A DNA stretch of 64,000 nucleotides from Lineus longissimus (lineage: Eukaryota > Nemertea > Pilidiophora > Heteronemertea > Lineidae), in NCBI RefSeq assembly GCF_910592395.1, contig NC_088311.1, positions 11,970,501 to 12,034,500 on the forward strand, read 5' to 3'. The notes under the pieces are model-generated. The model was not told the origin of the DNA. It saw only the letters and a list, made by a program, of their open reading frames with translations, and did no database searches. The first letter of the stretch is position 1. Each line of letters begins with the position of its first letter. Below, in pieces: positions 1 to 13,500 of the stretch. The position numbers and the translations under genes are program-made.

Positions 1-717
1 TCTTCGTCCTCGGTTGTTGTTCCATCGCCTTTCTTATTCTTTTCTTTACTGCCAGGCAACCAAGGCCCTCGGGCGAAGAACGACTCAAAAGGACAATATT
101 TATCTGAAAAAAGGTACACATGAAAAGTCGTCGGGCAATTTTCCATTGCTTTGTGGAACATGTACCTGACTTCTGTCTTCCCCAAAATATTTTCTGTCCC
201 TCTGATCACAGACGAAAACTTTCATGTCCTACTAGGAATTCCTAGGGGTATTAATTCAGAGGGGGGTATCAGGAGGGGGCAAAATTTGATGGCGATCTCC
301 TGGAGATCTCCAAGTACTGTAGTCTCCTCGGATCATAAAAACCTTTAGGTGTGTACTTACTCTTAAAATCTTCGTGCGGAGAGTTGTTATGCAGTCTTGC
401 GTAGGACGGCAATCCTTCAACCCAATAATGAGCCTTGCCCGTTTGCACAAATTGTGAAATGTCAAACGCGAGTTTCTCTTTTCACGTTCTTTGTACCCTT
501 TCAACCTGAAAACAAAGAACAGGATTATTATTGTCCGTTAAGATTTATTCACAAGCACGAATTTCATATCTGCGGGACCTATAATTTCATGGAGGAGTTC
601 ATGGGTTGCAGTAACAACAGGCGATAAATGTAAAGTGACGATTTGGATATAAATTTATTCACTGACAGTCGGACCTACCAGTGGAACTACATATGTCTCC
701 AAGACCCGGAGTTAAAT
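1..717. other. no gene seen
   Basis: I see no supported coding sequence, RNA gene or clear inverted repeat here. The short open frames lack recognisable domains. The stretch adjoins the 3' side of the decayed integrase on the minus strand and may be flanking intergenic DNA or further unrecognised transposon sequence. Confidence 0.4.
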
Positions 718-1545
718 TCATTTTCCCGGGGGGGGGGGTCCTTGCTCAGATTCATTGAAACAAATTCTAATCTGTCCTACTGAACTTGCATTTTTTAAAC
801 ATTTAAGCGCATTGAAACTAACCTTTCCTTGGGTCTGGGGATGATACGGCCGACCCTTGATGATTTTTACGTTTAACCTCTCTGCTGGTCTGCTAACCAT
901 CTTCTTGAGTTCTCCGCCGTTATCGCAATGGATTATTTTGGGTCAGCCGTGTTCAATCTTTTCAGCCACCCTAGGCGACCCTTTGTCGCAAAGTGGCCTC
1001 AGCCAAAGATATCTTGAGAAGATGTCGAGCACTGAAAGAACGTAACAGTACTTCATGTCCTCTATTTCTACGGGCATGTTTGAGAAGTTCACAAGGTCCA
1101 TTTGGATCCGGGCCATCACTGATTTTGCCAGAACAGGCCGAAGCTTTGTTGGAAAAGAGAGGTTTTCGGCTCTGACTCTCTTTCATTTTTGCAAGATATC
1201 GACGCACAAGCTTTTCTCCCATCGCACAGTATTGCCTGGATATAACGGCGGATAGTTTCTTGGCAGCGAGTCCTTTATATTTGCCAAAGAAATACCTGAC
1301 TATAGGCTCAATTTCTGATATCCTCGGAAATATCCTATGTCCACCGACTTCCACAATTCTTTCCTCGTCGTTCCCATTTAGCGGATTGGTTTTTCTCATG
1401 ATTCGGTACCTGCCAGAAATCTTCTTCTGGTCTGCTTTCATTTCCGCAGGCGTTGAAAGTTCGCGCCATCGTACGTCTCCCGACAGAAAACGATACAACT
1501 CCTTATAAACGTCATCATCGATCGGGTAAACCGACGATTTTTTTC
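718..1545 (-). pseudogene. decayed KRBA2/SCAND3-like DDE integrase
   Basis: This is a minus-strand relic of an rve-type integrase of the kind found in KRBA2/SCAND3-like transposon-derived proteins. Reading from high to low coordinates, an N-terminal segment (VYPIDDDVYKEL, then a GDVRW motif, about 1535-1450) leads to an integrase zinc-binding-like region. A second frame (about 1100-1015) carries QMDLVNF and VLDIFSRYLW, which give the first catalytic Asp. A third frame (about 930-820) carries DNGGELKK with the second Asp and GRPYHPQTQGKV, the block before the catalytic Glu. The blocks are in order but in different frames, and the sequence diverges just after QGKV, so it cannot encode a working enzyme. 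In these families the domain catalyses DNA strand transfer. The exact family (Ginger-related or a Gypsy-derived relative) is not resolved. Confidence 0.75.
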
Positions 1546-2410
1546 AGGTGAATTTCAGCCCTCCCCCTTCCAGGCCGAGTTCTTTGATAGAATTTTTGAA
1601 AATACATGTAGGCCTATGTACCCTTTCCCGTGACAAGTGTTTGAAGATGTCTATCTTTTTTTCCAGGAGGCCGAACGTCCATTTATTAACATCAACCTCT
1701 AGCAGTAGTCCTAGGCCGGGGCTTGGACTGCTCCAACACTGCCTATCCAGCCTAGCATGGGATAGAGCATTTACCTTCGGCCCTATCTGCGATGAAAAAG
1801 CGTGTATTTTGTGCCACCTTGCACGAGCACAGACCCAAGCATATCAATGTGGCCATTGAGGGTATCATCAGCAACTCAGTTGTGTACGAACTTCTTAGAA
1901 CAGACGCATGAGATTAATCAGTGAACCAATGCATGTACGTACCGTATCGGAACCGGCCAACCCCAATTCACAATGACAAAAGATAACCGAAGAAAGTATA
2001 AGGAATGATCGCAATATCTTGACTCGCACGTGTATCGAAACTGTATACACAGTTCCGCTTTCAAAGTTGGCATATTAGAGTTGGAACAAACCGTTCACCG
2101 GGTAGAGACATCTTGCGGCTGAGTACTTATCTATCGCCATCAGAGCTGGCATATTGGAATCATGTCCATCAGAGTTGGCACTATTATAGAGTTGGAGCGT
2201 AACAGAGTCTCTACCCCCCCCCCCCCCCCCCTCTCCCCCGCACGCCCGCACACACACACTTTTTGTTGACACTGAATCTACTTCTTCTCTCTCAATATCA
2301 ATATTCTAGACGTAATCTCTTGTTGGTACAGTTATTAATTTCTCTCACGCAGTCGGTGTTTAACCTACCAGTATTCTGGCAATAAATCAAATTACGACTG
2401 GAGCCCTGCG
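1546..2410. other. intergenic; simple repeats only
   Basis: There is no supported gene. The stretch contains a long C homopolymer near 2214-2232 followed by a short CA/CG-rich run to about 2262, and a few degenerate copies of a short motif containing agagttggca (2066-2200). Confidence 0.4.
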
Positions 2411-2412
2411 TA

Positions 2413-3337
2413 TAGGCGGTTATATCCGCAATAAATGGAGGTTGCAATTTATATGGACGTTACCAATTTTATAAGGAGATTGCAAATTTGGGTGGTTAAA
2501 TTAAAGACGTTAGAATTTATGACATTAACAAATTTAAGACGTTAGTAATTATAGACATGGCGATTTACGGAGGTTGTGAATTAGGGTCGTAATTGTAAAA
2601 CAGACGTGGTTTTATACAGACGTGGTTTAATACAGAGGTTGTGTTATACAGTCGTATGTTTAACAGCCGTTGGGTGGCGCTCGTGTCGCTCGTGTCGGAA
2701 ATGAAGGGAGTAGTTCAGTTAGCGTTAGATTTCTGCCATTAATGACCTCCACGCAGCAGTATCTGTCGCCAAATTAATTAACAACATATCTTGCTGAGTA
2801 TACAATAGGTGGAAGTGCTCGCCGGGTTTTTCTTACACACGGCAAAGACACCAGTCTCGAAAAACCCAGGCTCCTGCAATGAATAGACAACAACTCCATC
2901 CACACACCCGGTTTCGACTTTCTAGATTCAATGGTGAGCAAACGTGCCACCATTGTTGACGGAGACAGACGCCAGACAAGACGTGATGACTAGAGCTTAG
3001 AGCTCACCCAGGTGAGCTAAAAACTAACAAAGCTAAATATGTTCGCTGCATAATGATTTACCAACATCCACTTACATGTAATAACAAATTTCAACATCCT
3101 AGAAAGGCTAGCTAGGGAGGGGGCACAAAATGTTCCTATCACTATAGCCTTATTCAACCTATTCAAAATCCCTGGGTTTTTCGAGACGCCATGTCTATAA
3201 TTACTACGTCTTAAATTCGTTAATGTCATAAATTCTAACGTCTTTAATTTAACCACCCAAATTTGCAACCTCCTTATAAAATTGGTAATGTCCATATAAA
3301 AATTGCAACCTCAATTTATTGCTGATATAACCACCCA
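2413..3337. mobile_element. TA-flanked DNA transposon with about 150-bp TIRs (non-autonomous)
   Basis: The ends are inverted repeats. The left arm from 2413 (TRGGYGGTTATATC...) matches the reverse complement of the right arm ending at 3337 over roughly 150 bp, down to the block around gacatggcg (2557 and 3188). A TA dinucleotide flanks both ends (2411-2412 and 3338-3339), as expected for Tc1/mariner-type insertion. A further inner inverted pair (tcgaaaaacccaggctcc near 2857; cctgggtttttcgagacgcc near 3170) lies inside. No transposase ORF is present in 925 bp, so this is a MITE-like non-autonomous element. Confidence 0.75.
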
Positions 3338-4248
3338 TACCTGCGCTGAAAATTATGCGATATTCTGATCTTTGATTTCGGACATCAATAGAAAAAACAG
3401 GATCGTTTAACCTACCGAAGGAAGTATTGGTGGCTGGTGAGTCGAAAACTGATTCTTTTCTTACAGGATTTGGAGCAGCCTTCTTGACTAATGGCATAGT
3501 GGAAGGAACTGGGGTATGTGGTATCCGAGGCGGATGATGGAAAGGTGATGCTACTCGGTGATTCGACGATAACGCAATAGATGGACCTATGAAGAACACA
3601 CGTCAAGAAAATGTTATTTGCTATAAAAATGCGTAATACATATGTACATGTGATATTAGTTACATCTCTTCTAAAATAGGTCTTTAGAAACCCCGGACCA
3701 TAAAACACTGGGCTTGACTGGATTATTAGACTAGACTCACTCTGTGTAATCAGTTGCAACCTCTCTGAGCATCTACAACCTCTCTCTGTCATGCAACCAT
3801 TTCCTCCGAGCAAATCCCGCCACAGAGTGATGAACGTCTATAAACAAGGCCTTCGTATGACTCGTAATCCAACTGACCGCTTTCTCGCACTGTGAAGAGG
3901 CCATGCACGGATTGCTAAGAAGCTACGTTTAAGTTTTCAAACCGATGTTGCATCACTGCTTCCAGCGTTTGATCTGTTGCAGTTGCGTGAAATAAATCGT
4001 TGTTTCGCAGAGGATCGCCGCGCCTACCTACCATCCAAGACTTTGCCAGTAGGTGTATTGGGATGAATGTGACCTTCGTTCACGTGCAAGCAATCTGCTC
4101 TGTATTCTACATGAAGACGAGCAGTAATTTAAAGGAGAATTGGATTAAAAATCAATAACAATCAATGGTTGTAAGAAGAGCACGTTTTCTCTAAAAAGTA
4201 AGTGCAGTTGCGTACTTTTTGCTACGGCTACGTTTGTTTTCATAACTT
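3338..4248. other. intergenic, 3' of the CAP gene
   Basis: No supported coding sequence is seen. This lies downstream of the terminal ShKT exon of the minus-strand CAP gene and would contain any intergenic DNA beyond its polyadenylation site. Confidence 0.35.
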
Positions 4249-4254
4249 TTTAAT
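4249..4254 (-). promoter_or_regulatory. candidate polyadenylation signal ATTAAA
   Basis: On the minus strand an ATTAAA hexamer lies about 140 nt downstream of the CAP gene stop codon (4394-4396). ATTAAA is the commonest variant of AATAAA in animals. No AATAAA was found between it and the stop. This rests on position and motif only. Confidence 0.35.
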
Positions 4255-4393
4255 GCAATCGAAAGCATGATATACTACTACATTTCTTGTGTGTGTATTT
4301 TGATCTTAATAACTTGCTCCACGGTAAGGTTATTGATTTTGATAGTTCATAAGTCAGTTTTAGTAAACTCGAGAATTGAACATTTCAACGACT

Positions 4394-4521
4394 TTACATA
4401 CGACACCATCCGCATGACTTTTTGCATTTCTTTCTCATCTGTATGCTGAATTTACTATTCCATTCACAATAACCACGGGCTTTGTAAACACCGCACGTTG
4501 TCTTGGTATCCTCACAAACAT
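4394..4521 (-). CDS. CAP gene exon 6: ShKT module and stop
   Basis: The acceptor CATTTTTAG enters at phase 1 and encodes a ShKT (SXC) module of six cysteines: VCEDTKTTC, then a Cys after GY, then MRKKCKKSCGWCRM and a TAA stop. The spacing and the terminal SCGWC match ShKT. These domains occur as isolated channel-blocking peptides in cnidarians and as C-terminal add-ons to enzymes and CAP proteins elsewhere. A Lys-Tyr channel-blocking pair is not obvious here, so channel activity should not be assumed. Confidence 0.85.
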
Positions 4522-7500
4522 CTAAAAATGTAAGATGGCATTTTATTTGTATTTTTAAATCATTTTCTTGCAAAAGCCTAAGCGAATACCACCCGCTATA
4601 CAGGTTCCAACACCACTTATTTATAGCGACACCCCTGCACCGCAGCAGAACGGTAGATGCAGTAAAGCATTGATTATTTATAATATACGTTGCTGCCGTC
4701 TTTGAATACAATATGGAACTGAAGCCAAAGTCATGACTAACCGTTTCGTAGCTTTCCGAAGGGACTCGACCTATTTTGTGGGGTCTTTTGCTCGATTGAA
4801 AAAGGGCAAAACTGAGCATGTGCGAGGGGGAAGGGTTTTGATGGTAGTCTGTAGTAATTCATCAGCTATAGGCATATAATGAGCCTGGGTGCGTTTCGCA
4901 AGACAATACCCTGTGTGGGGATACCCTTGGTTTTCTGAGAAAATTTTACCGAAAAAAATCATTTTTGGGGGGGTGGGGGCTGGGGTCCTAGGGGTAATAA
5001 TGTAAATGTTGTTGATGTTTCCAATTTTTTAGCAACTGAATGCGTTTTCTATTATTCCAATTCATTCAGAATACGGGTCAGATGCAAAAGAAAATTGCAT
5101 TATAGTAATTTTTTACACTTTGCCCAAGTTTTTAATTTTAGCAATTTTTTTACAAAAATCAAAATTGCTCTTTTTCTTTTTTTCTGTGAAATATGCACAA
5201 CAACATTGGCTATCAATATCACTCATGTTTTTGACCACTAACCTAATGGTTATTGCTTCATTGGAGGTTTTGTTTGAAAAAAATCACATGAAATAGAGTC
5301 ACGGCATATGTTGCATAAATTTGCATATTTTTCCTAATTAGAAATGAAAGTTTAGTTAATTGGTTACTAGTTAAAACCAATTGTTTGTCTTTACCTTCTT
5401 TGGTTATGGGACACCAGGCTTGAGAAAAAAGCACTAAAAATCCTTTAATAGTACAGGACTGGCGCAAAAGGGTGCAAACCAACGACATCTGCACACATGA
5501 TCAGCTCTGCTCAGTGCGCCATTATGTGTTACGAAATAGTGTCCATGCTTTTCTTGCGGGGTTCGCTTACTCCAAATACCGAAGACAAACTCGCTGACTA
5601 TACCGATGCGAATTTCTAAGGAGAAGTGTTTGTCGCTTGCGGGTTATTCGACTTGTTTAATAGCGCGTAACTAGACATTTTGCTTTTTTGATATTCTGAA
5701 CAACAGTGGCGTTCTCAACGATCCTGTCTTCGGGAAATGTATGGGTTCAAATATTACCGTTACCGATATGCATTTCAGTCTAAATCAATATATATTCCTC
5801 ACTATGCATGCATGCAAATTATATTTTCATCTGATGATTTGCAATTGACTGACACCAGGATATTGTTCTACTTGCAGGAGAAAAAAACCCGTCATGCTCT
5901 CAAATAAATTAAATCACTAAATAACAAGTACATAATTTCACTGCCATTTAGATTTTGATTGGACTTTTGTACTCAGCTCCCGGCTTTTAAGACTACAATC
6001 AATTATAGTGCAATTGACGTCACGAGCCCTTAATAGAAACACGAGGTACATGTACATACGTCACTATATCACGTCTTTTAAACGGGAGTCAGAAATACAC
6101 TCGTCCCAAGAACGTACGTAATCATACACTGAACACATGAAGCGCAAAGCCCATTGCAGTAGCATGTCCTGTTACTACATTTACATGTATAAATGGCTAC
6201 CAGCCAAGTTCGATTATAATTCATCGTACTTATAGTTCCTCCCTAAATACCATAACTGTCTATCGGCTTAGTTAGTGATCCTTGTGTAATGGCATTATTT
6301 TTTTTTAAAGATGGTTGAAATTAAGAGAGCTTCCGAAGCCCCATTTTCGCGATCAGTCTAGCTATTGTGTTTAGATTTCCCGTCGCCCACCTTGACATTC
6401 TCGTCCCATGTAGCCATCCGGACAAGTACAGAAACATGTCGCTCTGTTGAATCTCCCTCCATTCTTGCAGGCTGCTATCGTACACCCTGAAATTCAGAAA
6501 CACTCTATTAAGTGATGGGGAACCAAGTATCCTGAAATGTTCTTGACTTGTGCATTCAGTTCTTGCATTAAATATACTGGTCCAGCGGAACTAAGTTATG
6601 TTCGTCAACGGCAATATTATCTATACAATGTTTACTCAGTAATTTCCCCTTGCCATTTTCGGTCATGAAAGCTGTATCGTGTCATGTTTTTCAAGATTTG
6701 CCCTGAACCTAAAACAGGAGAACACAAGGAATTAAGAGCAAGGTGCGACGGGCTTTGTCTAAAGACAATACACGGTGTATTGGGCTAGGCCTTAATTGCT
6801 TGTTGAAAAACAAATCATCCTCAGAATTTCTTAAATATTGCAATCCCCCATTAGGTATGCAGGTCCGGCAGAACAAAGTTATGATCGTGAACAAAATGTT
6901 ATCGGTCAAAAATACATTTGCCCCCCCTCCCCATTCAACGTTTTAACTCGAAATGTCCGGTACTTTCTACTGTGCACAGATGTGTTTGGTAACAGCGATA
7001 ATAGCGGGAACAAGTGCCCGCTATCAAATTATAGTCCTCGCTCTAGTCCCCTAGAGTGCCGCCAAAATTATTAAGTTTACTTGAAAATATTAACCAAGAA
7101 AAATCTACGCTATACTGCAGTTCAGACTTTAATTAACTGATTTTAGGAAGATTATATTGCGGTGATATATAAGGTAATTACTTACTGCATTTGTTTCCAT
7201 TGTGAGAGCACGCCCTTAACGATGCTACAATAAGAGAGACGTAACATTATCAGTTACAGACGAACCAATTGCTTTTTTTTCTTTTACTCCTGGTATCTTA
7301 GAAGGTATTTTATGTCTTCCAGAAGCCGTGACCAGTGTGAACATCAAACATATTTTTACTAAGGACCAATCTTTGTATACTTATAGCAATGTCGAATCGG
7401 CACTTATGTTTTAATAAATGTGTCTGAAAATAACCAAGGATATCTGCCTTCCAAATAGGTGCCTTTAGGGCGGATCTGCAAAAGTGTTTTGGCAAAGGAA

Positions 7501-10500
7501 AATCTCAAACGAAGCCGTCTGCAATAGGAGTGAGAATCTCGCCAATGAAATCGGACGGCACAGGCAGAGATGGATTGAACATGTCCTCCGGGTGAGGCCA
7601 GGCCGCGTATTCTGCCCAACATTGGACTCCCGAAGGAAAGAGGAAACGTGGCTGCCCAAAGGCCCTCCGGAGGAGGACAATGTCCGACGAGATAAATTTG
7701 ATGCAGCTGACGAGAGACAAGGCGCAACAGGCAGCCAAGAACAGAAGGGGTGGAGGGACCGCGCTGTGGCATTATGTCCCACCAGTGATAAAGAGCCTAA
7801 AGTATCTAAAAGGACCAATGAGGTTATTAGGGACAATAAGACCAAGCTGTCAGATGCCCAGTCACCTCCTTTTCTACATAATTGGAATTGTTTCTGTCAT
7901 GCCAAAGTTTTATCTTGTTCAATAATACCAAAAGCTTATTTAGTTTTGTATTTTCAGCCCTTTCCACATGGCATTATTTTCAAGACAATGGTATATTTTT
8001 TCAGCGACCCTGTCTGTTTTTCTCTTTTGCTATGCCTTGTACAAATTCGTGAAGAGCTGCTTTTAATGAAGAAAATGTCTTACAGCACGCATTCCGAAAT
8101 GACATCTAATAGGTGTGAGGAATATTGGCAACGGATCGGAATCCTTCTGATACGTACCACACAATGCCCTACCAAGACAGAATGCATATCCCGCCGGGCA
8201 TTTAGAGCAAGCTGGTCCTTTTTCGTACGGCGGCTCATGACCAACATTACCACTAAAAAGGAAACGATAATGTAAACGACGAATTCTCACAGGATATTGG
8301 TTAGTTTGCTAATATTGAATAACCTACGGAGTATATCGACATGGCTTATTATAAACCGCGAGATGCGTAATGCGAAATCGCGAGATGCCAACCTCGCTGA
8401 GAGTACCATGCGCCGCAGGATGTATAGCAAATGTAGCGTAAAACCGGGTCGAGCGGTAAGGCGTCACCATTACAGAAACAAAGACAATTTCACACCCTGG
8501 GCGTCCAAATATCGACGACATTAACTAGTTCGTCAGGTACTATGTCACCACCTATCTGTCACCAATCTTATCCTAATTGACCAAGGAACTAAGAAACTTC
8601 ATTATCTAATTAATAAGTTTTTATAATAAACTGAACTCATAACTATTTACAGTATTTACATATTTCTACAGCATCATAAGCAAAACACCTACGCACACTG
8701 ATATCTCCCACATAATCACCACATAATCACCGCATAATTTATCCTTTCTGAAACACACTCGCAAACAAAATGCAAAACAGTATAGGCCCAACAGGCTCGC
8801 TTGTGAGGCCTAGTTACAAGAGCCTCCATCAGATAGCCACTGACGCATTGCCAGGGAAGGGTTAGACTACCTTCATACTGAGTTGTTCTAGCGTTCTGCA
8901 AAGGGCTTTCCATGAAGACCAGGTCGCCTTTCATGCTTAGCCTTGCTAGCACTGTCCCTTAGTAGAGATTTTAGGATTGAGCTACCTCTCATGCCAAGTC
9001 TTGCTGGCATTCTCCAGTGGGTTTGCTTTGAGGTTTACCTCACATGCCATGTCGTGCTGGCAACCATTCTGTTTGCTCCAGCCCGTTCCGCAGATTTTAT
9101 ACCAATATCCTGGTATCAGGGTTGGTTAAGCAAGGTTAGCAAGTGCAACATTACAGCATAGGGGAGGTAGTGTTTAAATAATCTAAAACAAAAGTCCAAT
9201 TAATTTGACAAAATTGGAACTTATATGTTCCAAAATTCATACAACTCAGTTATAACACCAAATTCTGCTAAAATATCTAAGCATATGGCCAAACAGGGCC
9301 TACATCATCTCCCTAAAATTCAACTACTGCTACACCCGTATCTCAAAATATATAGGTCCACCCCATCCATGAATCTCATCGATCTTCAGCTCACTTTATT
9401 AACTTAATTATTGCTGTTGTTGTTGTCTGATAACCGTGCACCTGTTATGAGTTTGCACAAAACAAAGGCCTAGCTTCTGAACCCTGAACATAAAGTGTAT
9501 ACTAACTGATAGCGGTAGCCTAATTTTGTTACACAAATTATATGGGACCTGAAAAGGCGAACATTAATGAGACCGAGGCTGCAGTAGGGAACTATCCTTG
9601 TTTTGTTTGGCCCGTTGAAATAGACTCCGCTGTGCGATGTGTAGAATCTATATCTTATTACTGGAGACGTCTGGAGAGTAATTTGCTCTATCTCCTCTGA
9701 AACCACTGAATGAATTCAAGGAGGATACCGCGGTGACGTCACGGCTTTTCCAAGATGGCGCTGCATATTGTAAACAAACTCGATCCACGGCCAAGGGAAA
9801 ATCAAGTCATCAAAAAAGTTAAATTTTTCGCATCAAATCAGAGTTATTAGTACTTTTCTGCTTTGAAATAAGTCTTCAGACAATAAGCTATCATTTGAAT
9901 AATGAAAAGTGATGTTTTGATGGGGAAAAATAGGGTTTTTTAAACCAAATAGCCGGGCACCGATCTTCCAAAATTAGCGATGGTTTCAAAACAGTCTCCC
10001 AGATATGGGGCAATCTCTTCATTATCATAATGGGATTTGGAGGCATGTTTACAGATTTTACAAGTTCGAGACCTGTAATACCTAAAACTCGCATAGATCC
10101 CCATAGATCCCCTCTATTCGTCGAGTTAGCGCCCCTGTAAGATCATGCATTTTCGGACACTAGAACGAAATCTTCCTGCGGATATCGCGGTTTCGGTGAT
10201 GATTTAAGGAGAAATTGACTGTTCTTCGAGTTGTATGGGACAGAAATGAGTTCATACTTCATGAATACATGAATATATTATGATATGGGCGGGCTTCTAA
10301 GTCAAAACAATAACAAACTCAACTGCATCTCTACTGTATATTGCGTAGTGCATTGCCTAGTGTATTTCGTAGTGTATTTTAGCGGAGACATTATTTCCGC
10401 AATTTGGCCACGCCAAACGTCTTTTTTATTCGTGGAAGTTAATCTGCTCTGTAAATTTTATTTTACAGAGGAAGAATCCATACTAGGTATTGCAATATTT

Positions 10501-13500
10501 CATGTCGATTGGTGTTTTTGTGTACAGGAGCGCACCAGACAGTGAGGCGTGGAGATGTGTTCAGTGCTGGTGCTGTCAGTAGACTGAATCTGATTGGCCA
10601 TAGCGATCACTAATATGGGTCGGGATCACGTGATGTGACGTCACCGCGGTATCCTCCTTGGAATGAATTGGCCATGTTAAGGGTTAATTAGGGGTATTTG
10701 GACGTCCCGAAGACGATCCGCTATATTTTGAAACCAAATTTTCATCGGAATATGCTGTTTTTCGTGATTTTTGCCCTATGAATGGGCCACCTCCATCATC
10801 AGCAAGTGCTGCTATCTATGAGGAAAATATGTAAGTTACTTGACCTGCCAGGCAGCCTCAGAGCTGTTTTCAGCAGTTAGGGCACTCATACCCAGGATTA
10901 GACTTGCGCCGTCCGACGCCAACTTGCCGTTCACCCTACAACGAATACAGTTCCCAGTGCGCGTTGCCTACTCAATTACAATCAGCAAGGCCCAATGAAA
11001 AACATTCAATAGACCAGGCATATACCTGCCCGCCCCGGTCTTCTCACGGTGTATTCCTGTTTCGCCTATTCCTGTTCCGCCTATTCCTGTTCCGCCTATT
11101 CCTGTTTCGCCTAATTCCTTATTCGCCTATTCCTGATTCGCCTACTTCCTGTTTCGCCTACTTCCTGTTTCGCCTATTCCTGTTTCGCCTAATTCCTGTT
11201 TCGCCTGTTCCTATAGCTAACCTCCCCACAGACGTAGGAATATGAACCGTCCCTTACTATAGTCGAAGAGCAAGATTTATATGTGGTTCATATTGATAGT
11301 ACGTGGATATGTATTGTCCTAAAGAATTCACTAATTCGAATGATAATCCTTAAGTTTTATTCTATTTGTCATTGTACTATGCCCTTTGGTGCGACAATAA
11401 TTGGTCTGATGAATGACGATATCGTCATAAGCTGCACGTGAAATCATATATCATGATATGTATTTTCAACCTTGTTTGACTTGATATGTGCTGTACCTAC
11501 ATGTATATTATGACATGGGTTTTACAGCTGATTTGGATCAAATAATTATGAGAATGTACAGTATTATGTATTTTTGTCAAGAACTCATGAATTCCTGTTT
11601 TTATAAAATAAACGACTGCTTTACTCTACTTAATCTATAGTCTTTACTGTGTGTCAGTATGGTCATATGGTCAAATAAGTCCCGGACTGTCCCCGGTTTC
11701 AAGGTAACTCTTTCAAAACGGTCATGGCATGGTTTGTTAACAAAGTTGATGGCATTTGATTCGTCAAATTGTCATCACATCGTTAACATCATCCAATTGT
11801 CCCCTCACATTTTCCCCATAAAATGGACATGCATCCCTAAGGTTCCCCGTGGGAGAGTCGACTTATTGTAGGGGTACTGGAAAGTAGGCGAAACAGGAAG
11901 TAGGCGAAACAGGAATAGGCGAAACAGGAAATAGGCCAAACAGGAAATAGGCCAAACAGGAATAGGCGAAACAGGAATAGGCGGAACAGGAATAGGCGAA
12001 ACAGGAATAGGCGAAACAGGAATTTTGTAGGCGATTTTGTAGGAATAGGCGAAACAGGAATAGGCGAAACAGGCATAAACCCTTCTCACATGGCCAACTC
12101 TATGTCGCCTTCTCTGGTGCTAGGACATTCAACAACATACACGTCAAAGTCGACAACAACAGCAACCAAGGACTACGATAGGACAAAACCATAACACGGA
12201 ACGTTGTCTTCAAAGAAATACTGTAGATCAATCTATGACATTTTACGCACACCATCACATTCTCGGCAAGATACCGGTACGCAAAAAACGCTCCTAACAA
12301 CTTCACCACAAATGAAACTGACACTTTATTTTATATAAGCTCCCTCAACCACCATGCAGAGCACGGGTTAAGCTAGTTTAACCTAATTTATAGCCTAGTT
12401 TCGATGGTCAGACTATCCCGCGCTATTTTTAGGGATGACCAGACGTTCACCAGGTGAAAATAATCTTGATACATGCAGCATCCTGAACCTCGTGGTATTA
12501 TACTCACAATATATTTTGATAAGTTGCAAAAACCTTTGTGGTCAAGATGAACATGCAATTGCATGTAAGCTTTGTATTGTCTTCGGCCCTACTATTGAGA
12601 AGTGGACAGCAGCATTTGAAAGTGTGATTGTCATGGTCCAGGGAAGTAGAAAATCTTGTGGCAGAAAATAGTCACTACTCATCTCGTGATTTCACGATTT
12701 CTCTTCTCGTGGTTTATAAGAAGCCTATCGGCATTATTTTCAAGCTCTTACCGCTGTCAATTGGCACTACACTACAGTGAGTCGCAGTTTTATCACCACA
12801 CCCTTCCGCCACGTTTCAGGGCTAAGCATGCTAATAATTATTGGATCCCGAATCCACGCCGGTGAACAGATCAGGCTCGATTATAAACTTCATCAGAAAC
12901 AGCTTTATATATGATATAAGAGGAAACCACATTCTGATTGCACAGATAGCAACCCTAGTGGAGAGTGTGACCACGCACTGATTTTTGGCTCACCGTAGGG
13001 GAGCCTATACAATACTGCAGTGTCCGGCGCCCATCGTCGTAGTCGTCGTAGTCGTCTTCGCCGTCCGTTTCCTGTTTCAAAAACAGTGGCACGTTTCTTA
13101 ACTGCTAGGGCTATCAACTTGAAACCTTGTACACAAGACCCCCGGTCTTATTCTTGACTTGGCCACCAGGGGGCAAAACATGAAATCGTAAAAAGTGCCA
13201 TAAGTCCTGAACTAAAAAGTACAATATCTCGCTTATTAGTGACTTGTTTTCGATGATATTTTTATGGTAGGTACTCCAATCTAAGATACATCACATTTCA
13301 TACCGACTTTGGTTTGATACATATAGCATGTTTCTGAACCAGGATGAATTCCTAACCACCAAATACCTTTACGGTGAGCACAATGGCCTTTGGCCGTTTC
13401 ATTCTAAAAGTACTACGTTTTAGCGGAGTCTTTCAAATAAATTCTGGTTTTAGTGACCAACGCTGCTTGGCAAATTTATAGTGATGCGGCGCGGAGCCTA

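Noticed and set aside
7484-8275. A 263-residue plus-strand open frame as one gene
   Set aside because: Only the first third resembles a LINE tail. The rest shows no domain, and it overlaps CAP exon 4 on the other strand.
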